Source of the DNA: an uncultured Lachnospiraceae bacterium
GTDB lineage: Bacteria > Bacillota > Clostridia > Lachnospirales > Lachnospiraceae
Length of the DNA: 11,434 nucleotides
Reading direction: 5' to 3'
NCBI GenBank assembly: GCA_946639085.1
Contig: CAMPBP010000018.1
Span: 1 to 11,434 of the forward strand
Shown here: piece by piece, positions 1 through 4,720 of the stretch
Position numbering within the stretch: position 1 is the first letter of the stretch
How the letters are laid out: each line of letters starts with the position of its first letter
Translations under genes and position numbers: made by a program
Notes under the pieces: generated by a model
The model's database searches: none
What the model saw: only the letters and a program-made list of their open reading frames with translations
Told to the model about the DNA's origin: nothing

Positions 1-205
1 AACGGATAAGGATATCCTGCATAGTGTTGTCAAGCGCATGTCCCATATGGAGCTGTCCCGTGATGTTCGGGGGCGGGATCACGATCGTAAAAGGTTTCTT
101 TGTCTCATCTACTTCGGCATGAAAATACTTCTTATCAAGCCAGTTTTGATAGATCCTGTCTTCCATCCCTTTGGGATTGTACGTTTTTTCCAGTTCTTTC
201 TTCAT
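1..205 (-). CDS. valS: Valyl-tRNA synthetase, N-terminal 68 codons (3' part outside window)
   Basis: Cytoplasmic class I aminoacyl-tRNA synthetase that charges tRNA-Val with valine. Only the N-terminus is inside the window. It begins [19 protein letters not shown] and continues through [18 protein letters not shown] (about residues 45–62), which holds the class I HIGH ATP-binding signature in the HMGH form typical of ValS, followed by MQDILIR. The ATG at 203–205 is preceded by GGAAGG at a 5-nt spacing, a good ribosome binding site. The gene is single in its transcript as far as can be seen. It is preceded by its own promoter and a T-box leader whose specifier codon is GUA, which independently supports the valine assignment. 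IleS and LeuS share the fold, but the PPPNxTGxLHMGHAL string is characteristic of ValS. Confidence 0.95.
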   Translation of the reverse strand, partial: MKKELEKTYNPKGMEDRIYQNWLDKKYFHAEVDETKKPFTIVIPPPNITGQLHMGHALDNTMQDILIR

Positions 206-229
206 ATTTACCTTCCTTTCTTCGTGGCA

Positions 230-514
230 AAGGAAAAAAAACAGCCCTTTGCCGACAATGTCAGCAAAGGGCGTATAATACGCGGTACCACCTTTGTTCG
301 CACATATCTTGCGACATGCGCCTTAGTAACTCCATTTAGAGTCTGCCCTGTAACGTGAGCTCACGTGTCAAGCTACTTGTTCGGCCATCTGTCCGCCTTT
401 CGCCCGACCGGTTCGGAAGCTACCTTCTGTCATTTAAGTTTAAACGCTTTCACCGCCCGCGCTCTCTCTGAAAACCGCCGTGACATACTCCTCTTCGTCA
501 TCACCTTTATCTTG
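230..514 (-). promoter_or_regulatory. T-box riboswitch (tRNA-Val) in the valS leader
   Basis: A cis-acting leader RNA that reads uncharged tRNA-Val and allows transcription of valS when charging falls. Read on the minus strand it has the expected parts in order. Stem I starts with GAAGAGGAGTATGTCA (about 500–485). The conserved AGAGAG bulge and a GGTGAAA-type apical region follow. The 3' strand TGACAGAAG closes the specifier loop, which carries GUA at 423–421 (valine). A hairpin of the stem III type lies at about 323–301. The T-box core TGGTACCGCG is at 290–281. The antiterminator is formed by AAAGG (295–291) plus GCG pairing with CGCCCTTT, and its 3' side is also the 5' arm of the terminator, so the two are mutually exclusive. 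UGG in the T-box bulge would pair with the free CCA end of the tRNA. The 5' limit is estimated from the promoter. Confidence 0.93.
234..272 (-). terminator. Conditional terminator of the valS T-box
   Basis: On the minus strand, GCCCTTTGC (272–264) pairs perfectly with GCAAAGGGC (252–244). A short inner GAC/GTC helix lies in the loop, and after two bases there is a run of eight U (241–234). The 5' arm is shared with the antiterminator, so this hairpin forms only when charged tRNA-Val is present or tRNA is absent. It ends about 30 nt before the valS start codon. Confidence 0.93.
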
Positions 515-520
515 TTTCGT

Positions 521-550
521 ATCGTAACACTACCGACAAATTGATGTCAA
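521..550 (-). promoter_or_regulatory. Promoter of the valS T-box transcript
   Basis: The minus strand reads TTGACA (550–545), an 18-bp spacer, then TACGAT (526–521). The -35 is a perfect sigma-A consensus and the -10 matches 4 of 6. Transcription would start near 514, just before stem I of the T-box, which is what a T-box gene needs. The consensus is from established sigma-A knowledge. The start site is an estimate. Confidence 0.8.
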
Positions 551-589
551 TAGAAAGATTGGGAGTCTGCAGAAATTTGCCGCATATTT

Positions 590-729
590 CCTGCCTAATC
601 AAGCAAATCACCATTTCAGGCAGGAAAGGACATCTTTATTCCCCTGCCCAAACATTAGATTGATAGTTTTGGGCAGGAAAGCCGATTATAACTCCCTGCC
701 CAATCTTGAGATTGAATAATTCAGGCATA
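590..729. repeat. Three 35-bp partly palindromic repeats, 52–53 bp period
   Basis: Copies lie at 590–624, 643–677 and 695–729, separated by 18 and 17 bp of unlike sequence that starts AAAG in both cases. All begin CCTGCCC or CCTGCCT, and the first two end GGCAGG. Copy 2 has perfect 10-bp arms, CCTGCCCAAA and TTTGGGCAGG, around a 15-nt centre. Copy 1 has 7-bp arms with partial extension. Copy 3 has a decayed right arm (CAGGCATA). The block lies between the terminator of the DUF3021 operon and the valS promoter, so probably outside both transcripts. The start-to-start distance is about five helical turns. A regulatory binding array or a dispersed repeat family are both possible. I do not recognise it. 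Confidence 0.8.
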
Positions 730-760
730 AAAAAAGCAAGACAGATAAGCTGTCTTGCTT
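729..760 (-). terminator. Rho-independent terminator of the LytTR/DUF3021 operon
   Basis: A perfect 11-bp stem, AAGCAAGACAG paired with CTGTCTTGCTT (760–750 with 744–734), has a 5-nt loop and is followed on the minus strand by a run of seven U (735–729). It lies 38 bp past the stop codon of the DUF3021 gene. The plus-strand flank (AATTTGATT) is a poor U-tract, so it is read as a minus-strand terminator. Confidence 0.92.
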
Positions 761-798
761 AATTTGATTCGAGTCACAGGCGGGGCGTAATGAGAAGA

Positions 799-1242
799 CT
801 ATCTGTCCTTAATCTCTATGTATTCCCTGATCTTTTCGGTGTAGAGTTTTTCTTTTTTCCTGAATACAAAAATGTCAATGAACAGAGCGGCAAGGTAAGC
901 GACGAGAACGATGATGCCAAAGATGCTCCACTGGATGAGGCTTCCGGAAGATTTGAACATTCCGAGAAGATAAAACAGCAGCACTTCAACGGGAATGAAC
1001 AGGATGTAAAACAAAGTGAGTGAAAAGATGAAGCCTCTTTTAGTCACTTTCTCAAACTTAAAACTTATGATGAAACTGAAAACGCCCCATACGCAAAGTG
1101 CGAATACTTTGATAATGGTGGAGACCGATATCGATTCTGTTCTGGAAAAGAGGGAAGCGATAACAATGAGCAATATGAGCCATGAAAATGTGAAGGCTAT
1201 GCCGTTTCTTAATACAATAAGTAAATCTTTTATTCCTCTCAT
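799..1242 (-). CDS. DUF3021 family membrane protein (LytTR partner)
   Basis: A 147-residue integral membrane protein. It has four hydrophobic segments, roughly residues 12–32, 41–62, 71–95 and 104–127, and a charged cytoplasmic-type tail rich in Lys and Glu (RKKEKLYTEKIREYIEIKDR). Size, four-helix layout and position directly after a stand-alone LytTR gene are those of the DUF3021 family. In streptococcal LytTR regulatory systems such as HdrRM and BrsRM, the membrane partner restrains the LytTR regulator, and the same role is inferred here. The ATG at 1240–1242 follows AAGGAAG with a spacing of about 8 nt. It starts 12 nt after the LytTR stop and shares its mRNA. The signal it responds to is not evident from sequence. 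Confidence 0.85.
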   Translation of the reverse strand: MRGIKDLLIVLRNGIAFTFSWLILLIVIASLFSRTESISVSTIIKVFALCVWGVFSFIISFKFEKVTKRGFIFSLTLFYILFIPVEVLLFYLLGMFKSSGSLIQWSIFGIIVLVAYLAALFIDIFVFRKKEKLYTEKIREYIEIKDR

Positions 1243-1254
1243 ATATCTTCTTCC

Positions 1255-1695
1255 TTAACTTATACCGATGAGCTTTTTAAGCTCCGTTGCGTAACGACGC
1301 GAGACCACGATGACTTCACCGTTTGATAGCGTTGCCAGAATGTTTCTTGTGATCTCGGGCTTTAGTTTTTCGATCTTACCTATATTTACGATAACGGACT
1401 TCGAACAGCGGAAAAAATCACGCTTGTCGAGCATTTCTTCAAGCTCGTACAGTCTCTTGTCAGTCTCGTAAACTTTACTCTCGGTATAGACAAAAGTTTT
1501 TTTGTCGACGGATTCGGCATAAAGGATCGCACTGAGTTTGAGCATTACCGTCTCGCCGTCTTTCGATGCCTTTATGCCTGTTCCGTAATTTTCAATATGC
1601 CTTTTAAGCCTCGACACATTATCTGTCACATCGTTGCAATGTATCTCGACAAAAAGCTCCGGTTCATGCTGATCGATATTGATCTCGACTCTCAC
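1255..1695 (-). CDS. LytTR-domain DNA-binding transcriptional regulator
   Basis: A 146-residue cytoplasmic regulator with no receiver domain. Residues 1–45 (MRVEINIDQHEPELFVEIHC) form the short N-terminal extension usual for LytTR proteins paired with DUF3021. Residues about 50–144 are the LytTR domain: ILYAESVDKKTFVYTESKVY, then FFRCSKSVIVNIGKI, then LSNGEVIVVSRRYATELKKL. It would bind direct repeats in promoters, and a matching pair lies just upstream of this operon's promoter. The start is GTG at 1693–1695. It is chosen because the family N-terminus begins here and GGAAGG lies 12 nt upstream, a rather long spacing. This makes a 32-nt overlap with the end of the preceding membrane-protein gene, suggesting coupled translation. 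Without a receiver domain, control probably comes through the downstream membrane partner rather than phosphorylation (inference). Confidence 0.9.
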   Translation of the reverse strand: MRVEINIDQHEPELFVEIHCNDVTDNVSRLKRHIENYGTGIKASKDGETVMLKLSAILYAESVDKKTFVYTESKVYETDKRLYELEEMLDKRDFFRCSKSVIVNIGKIEKLKPEITRNILATLSNGEVIVVSRRYATELKKLIGIS

Positions 1696-2263
1696 TTACT
1701 TCGTTGACCTTCCTTACATCGGTATAAAGAACAATGCTCAAAATGATCTGCATTACGATCATAAATGCTGCCATCGCCACTGCGCCAAACACAAGGTTGA
1801 TCACCATTGCTGCGATCGTTTCGACTATCGAAACCACTGTATACGATTTGGTATCGTACAGCCAGCCGAAGGGTAAAAGATGAGCTCCGAATACCATCGC
1901 ATATATCATGAGCATTGCCTGCGGGCAATCAGAATAAGCCCACATCACAATAACAATATACAACATTTGATTCAAAGTAGCCAGAAATCCGAGCTTTGCG
2001 ATCGGATTTTCCATCTTTTTAAAGATATCAGCTTTTAAAACCTTTGAAAACACAAACGCAAGCGGCAACAATAGGACCGAGCAGCAGAAGGTGGCGAGGT
2101 TCATCGCGCCTGTCTTCATGTCGAGAAGTCTTATGATGAGAATGATCGTCCATATAAGGACCGAAGCCATCATAAAGGGAAGACCTTTCTTCTGTGTGGT
2201 TGCATTTTCTTCTTTGAGCTTATTAAGATGCTCCATACTTTCTTTCAAATTAAATGTGTTCAT
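1664..2263 (-). CDS. Multi-pass membrane protein, DUF7010-like
   Basis: A 199-residue integral membrane protein and first gene of the LytTR operon. A soluble amphipathic N-terminus (residues 1–27) is followed by about six hydrophobic segments, near 29–47, 55–74, 91–110, 116–135, 140–160 and 161–181, and a polar tail. Strings such as NPIAKLGFLATLNQMLYIVI and FGAHLLPFGWLY recall the uncharacterised DUF7010 family. That assignment is from memory and moderate. The start is ATG at 2261–2263, behind GAGGAAA. The longer reading from 2326 would start upstream of the predicted -10 and is rejected. The gene overlaps the LytTR gene by 32 nt. It could be the effector or immunity-type target of the system, or a second sensor. 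No catalytic motif is visible. Confidence 0.75.
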   Translation of the reverse strand: MNTFNLKESMEHLNKLKEENATTQKKGLPFMMASVLIWTIILIIRLLDMKTGAMNLATFCCSVLLLPLAFVFSKVLKADIFKKMENPIAKLGFLATLNQMLYIVIVMWAYSDCPQAMLMIYAMVFGAHLLPFGWLYDTKSYTVVSIVETIAAMVINLVFGAVAMAAFMIVMQIILSIVLYTDVRKVNEVSESRDQYRSA

Positions 2264-2310
2264 AACATTTCCTCTCTTTCGTTTTGTACGGGTTTGCTTG
2301 TTATGAACAC

Positions 2311-2339
2311 ATTGTATAAAGCACAATATAAGGCAACAA
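2311..2339 (-). promoter_or_regulatory. Promoter of the LytTR operon
   Basis: The minus strand reads TTGTTG (2339–2334), a 17-bp spacer and TACAAT (2316–2311). The weak -35 and good -10 fit a promoter that needs an activator. Predicted start is near 2304, giving a leader of about 41 nt before the ATG at 2263. The direct-repeat operator begins 9 bp upstream of the -35. Confidence 0.65.
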
Positions 2340-2348
2340 TACTTGCAC

Positions 2349-2381
2349 TACCAAGCGGTACATAACCGGTTACCAAGCGGT
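2349..2381 (-). promoter_or_regulatory. Direct-repeat operator, likely LytTR binding site
   Basis: Two identical 11-bp copies of ACCGCTTGGTA (minus strand) lie at 2381–2371 and 2359–2349, 22 bp apart start to start, with an 11-bp spacer containing AACCGGTT. LytTR regulators such as AgrA bind two short direct repeats about two helical turns apart just upstream of the -35. Position and geometry match here, centred near -50 and -72 from the estimated start. That the neighbouring LytTR protein is the binder is inference. Confidence 0.7.
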
Positions 2382-2401
2382 CATTTTTGCCTGTTTTTAC
2401 A

Positions 2402-3157
2402 TCATTTGAACTCGACAGCATGCTTTCTTTTCCATATCGGGAAGAGATTTCGCTGCAGTTTCGGATTGAATCGTTCGCTTATCGCGATCGAGTCAAAAAA
2501 GACTTTCCAAAGATCGGTATATTCGTCGTTTTCCTCTTCGGTACAAAGAAGCCGTGTAAACTCATCATCACTCAGCTTTTTGAAATAGAAATCTTCATCT
2601 TTTGGATGAACGATTGCTTCTTTATGGACATCGTCGATTATCATCCAGTTTTCGGAAGGCATGCGGTCGCTAAAATGACCTCCCAGCGCTCCGACTATGT
2701 GATTTTTTGGCTCTATGTGAGCCACATACAATGATCGTCGTATCTCATGGAAGCGCACAAACTCAATGAAATGGTGCACTTCATTGCCTACGGCGCGTCT
2801 TATATCAAAGAACCTTGAAACGTCTTTGTACCCCACCATCTTAACGACATTGGGTCCGTAAGCAAAGCCCAGGATCAATACTCTGTATATCGTATCAAGC
2901 GCGTCTTCTTCGGAAGACATGGCTGCATAAGCGATCTCGGAATAGACCTGCGGAGAAATCTTTAGGTTTACCGCATCCATCACACTTTCCGCCTTGCCTC
3001 TGTCAAAGCTTACAGTAACATACTCATCAAGAAGCGAGTATTGCTCGGGTTCTTGCGTGGTGAGGCGTATGTTCGCATGTCCCAGCTTGCTGCTCCAGGC
3101 ATCGTATATACAGGAAAGCATGGCTTCCCAGTTATGTTCGCATATAAAAACTCTCAC
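2402..3157 (-). CDS. DUF4130 / TIGR03915-type DNA metabolism protein, radical SAM partner
   Basis: A 251-residue soluble protein of the family that accompanies the TIGR03916 radical SAM protein and is annotated as probable DNA metabolism protein. Its activity has not been established to my knowledge. The N-terminus (MRVFICEHNWEAMLSCIYDAW) matches the usual start of the family. The core DUF4130 region, about residues 85–250, shows GNEVHHFIEFVRFHEI (124–139), a His-rich stretch with GGHFSDRMPSENWMIIDDVH (159–178), and the terminal NPKLQRNLFPIWKRKHAVEF. The start is GTG at 3155–3157, with GGAGGG 3 nt upstream. An ATG-initiated shorter form would lose the conserved N-terminus. It follows the radical SAM gene after 15 nt, so both are made from one message. 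No terminator is visible between its stop and the LytTR operon operator, so some read-through is possible. Confidence 0.88.
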   Translation of the reverse strand: MRVFICEHNWEAMLSCIYDAWSSKLGHANIRLTTQEPEQYSLLDEYVTVSFDRGKAESVMDAVNLKISPQVYSEIAYAAMSSEEDALDTIYRVLILGFAYGPNVVKMVGYKDVSRFFDIRRAVGNEVHHFIEFVRFHEIRRSLYVAHIEPKNHIVGALGGHFSDRMPSENWMIIDDVHKEAIVHPKDEDFYFKKLSDDEFTRLLCTEEENDEYTDLWKVFFDSIAISERFNPKLQRNLFPIWKRKHAVEFK

Positions 3158-3172
3158 TTTCCCTCCGAATGG

Positions 3173-4669
3173 TTAAGCCGATCCTGCAGACAAGCCGAAA
3201 TCGTTAAACAGATTCATCTGAACCGAATTGTCGGGGTTTTGTATCTGATAGGAAGTCTTTCTGTCCGCGTCGGTAAGGCGGTTTAAAATAAACTGTTCTT
3301 CGATGGGAATGTTCCCCATCATATGTCCGTCACAGGTTATAAAGAATTGAGCTCTCTTTAACACAACGCCCATCTTTTTAAGCATCATGAAATTGACATG
3401 ACCGTAGCGTCTGGCGCTCATGATCCTTTTGATCGAGGTAGGCCCTATTCCCGGAACTCTAATAAGCTGATCGTAAGAAGCCTTGTTGACTTCAACAGGG
3501 AAGTCACCCAGATGCCTTAACGCCCACTCACATTTGGGGTCGATCCTTGTATCGAAATTGGGCTTGTCGTCCGAGAGAAGCTCGGATATGCCAAATCCGT
3601 AATATCTTAAAAGAAAATCCGCCTGATAGAGCCTGTGCTCTCTTAAAAGCGGCACCGGAGTGTCCAAAGAAGGAAGCGCAGAATCGTCGTTTAAGGGAAT
3701 GTAGGCAGAGTAAAAAACGCGTTTAAGATCAAAGCCTTTGTACAAAAGCTGTGCGGTGCTCATGATGTCATAATCGGACTCCTCTGACGCTCCGATGATC
3801 ATCTGGGTACTCTGCCCCGCGGGAGCAAAAGGACGCCTTAAAGACTTGTCCTTCGGATCGGCAGGAAGAAAACTTCCGCCCCTATTTACATTGTTGGATA
3901 GTAATGCGGAATTGACCGCCTCTTCGATCCCTTTTGATCCGGCCGTACCGATATTCTTAGCCCGGTCGTTACCCGAAAAGATGGTATGAGAAAGCCTGTC
4001 GTTTATCACTGCTCTTTCCATTCGCGCATCTTTCCCTATGGCCAGTCTGTGGGAAGCTATGGCAGTGGAGATGGAGTTCATGGGAGTGACTATGTTCTTT
4101 ACCGATTTGTTGGGAGCAAGCAAAGAGAGGCTTTCCTCGGTAGGAAGCTCCATATTGATGCTTATGCGGTCTGCAAGAAGACCCGCGGAATTAATAAGTT
4201 CGGAAGAAGCACCCGGAATGGCCTTTATATGAATATAACCGTTAAATCTGTACTCGGTCCGAAGAAGCCTTAACGTCTCACACATCTTCTCCATAGTGTA
4301 ATCGGGACTGTTAATAACCCCGGAACTTAAGAAAAGACCTTCTATATAATTTCTTTTGTAAAATTCCGTCGTGAGGGTACATATCTCCCTCGGAGTAAAA
4401 GTTGCCCTCTCAATATCGTTGGACCTGCGGTTTTTGCAATACTTGCAGTCGTACACGCAATGATTGGTCATCAATATCTTAAGAAGGGAGATACATCTTC
4501 CGTCAGCAGCGAAACTGTGACATATGCCCGCAGCGCAGGAGTTTCCCAGCATCCCTTTTTGACCTCTTCGATCCGAGCCGCTGGAAGTACACGCCACATC
4601 ATATTTTGCCGCGTCCGAAAGTATTTCAAGTTTTTTGTCCAATGAAAGATCCTGACTGATTTCGTACAT
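3173..4669 (-). CDS. Radical SAM putative DNA modification/repair protein with helix-hairpin-helix (TIGR03916-type)
   Basis: A 498-residue soluble protein. A Cys-bearing N-terminal region (C27, C45, C50, C59) precedes the radical SAM cluster motif C71-x3-C75-x2-C78 (CVYDCKYC), which holds the 4Fe-4S cluster that cleaves S-adenosylmethionine. Residues about 393–445 form helix-hairpin-helix DNA-binding repeats, with VNKASYDQLIRVPGIGPTSI. Near the C-terminus is QMNLF (484–488), resembling a sliding-clamp-binding motif. The family is annotated as putative DNA modification or repair, and its substrate is unknown to me. The start is ATG at 4667–4669 behind AGAGGG. The longer reading from 4717 would begin at the -35 hexamer of the gene's own promoter and is rejected. 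It is co-transcribed with the DUF4130 gene 15 nt downstream, and a LexA-like box in its promoter suggests DNA-damage control. Confidence 0.92.
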   Translation of the reverse strand: MYEISQDLSLDKKLEILSDAAKYDVACTSSGSDRRGQKGMLGNSCAAGICHSFAADGRCISLLKILMTNHCVYDCKYCKNRRSNDIERATFTPREICTLTTEFYKRNYIEGLFLSSGVINSPDYTMEKMCETLRLLRTEYRFNGYIHIKAIPGASSELINSAGLLADRISINMELPTEESLSLLAPNKSVKNIVTPMNSISTAIASHRLAIGKDARMERAVINDRLSHTIFSGNDRAKNIGTAGSKGIEEAVNSALLSNNVNRGGSFLPADPKDKSLRRPFAPAGQSTQMIIGASEESDYDIMSTAQLLYKGFDLKRVFYSAYIPLNDDSALPSLDTPVPLLREHRLYQADFLLRYYGFGISELLSDDKPNFDTRIDPKCEWALRHLGDFPVEVNKASYDQLIRVPGIGPTSIKRIMSARRYGHVNFMMLKKMGVVLKRAQFFITCDGHMMGNIPIEEQFILNRLTDADRKTSYQIQNPDNSVQMNLFNDFGLSAGSA

Positions 4670-4688
4670 TTGTTCGCCCTCTGTTACA

Positions 4689-4717
4689 ATTATACGAACG
4701 CATGTACGAATTGTCAA
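4689..4717 (-). promoter_or_regulatory. Consensus promoter of the radical SAM–DUF4130 operon
   Basis: The minus strand reads TTGACA (4717–4712), a 17-bp spacer, then TATAAT (4694–4689), a full consensus sigma-A promoter. Start is expected near 4682, giving a leader of only about 13 nt that begins close to the AGAGGG ribosome site. The -35 begins 3 bp after the GH13 stop codon at 4721, so the promoter fills the intergenic gap. A promoter this strong usually implies repression in the resting state. Confidence 0.88.
4695..4708. promoter_or_regulatory. LexA/DinR-like operator within the promoter spacer
   Basis: The plus strand reads CGAACGCATGTACG, filling the -10/-35 spacer. The Gram-positive LexA (DinR) box is usually written CGAAC-N4-GTTCG. 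Here the left half is perfect, the 4-bp gap is right, and the right half has one mismatch (GTACG). Binding here would block RNA polymerase. Identity is inferred from the motif, the position and the repair-type genes. Confidence 0.6.
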
Positions 4718-4720
4718 CGA

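Noticed and set aside
353..366. Perfect 14-bp palindrome ACGTGAGCTCACGT as an operator
   Set aside because: It lies inside the transcribed T-box leader, where it most likely forms one of the RNA stems between stem I and the antiterminator.
590..729. CRISPR array suggested by regular repeats with spacers
   Set aside because: Only three copies, spacers of 17–18 bp are too short, repeats diverge in their centres, and no cas gene is nearby.
729..760. Bidirectional terminator
   Set aside because: The stem is perfect on both strands, but only the minus strand has a U-run, and no plus-strand gene ends here.
2264..2326. Longer start of the DUF7010-like protein
   Set aside because: It begins upstream of the predicted -10 box, and the extension (MCFIQCVHNKQTRTK) is not membrane- or signal-like; GAGGAAA precedes the ATG at 2263.
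2438..2452. QRNLF in the DUF4130 protein as a second clamp-binding motif
   Set aside because: It lies inside the conserved C-terminal NPKLQ block of the family, in the folded region, so the match is probably coincidental.
4670..4717. Sixteen-residue N-terminal extension of the radical SAM protein
   Set aside because: That start coincides with the -35 hexamer of a full-consensus promoter, so it would not be on the main transcript. The ATG at 4669 has a ribosome site.
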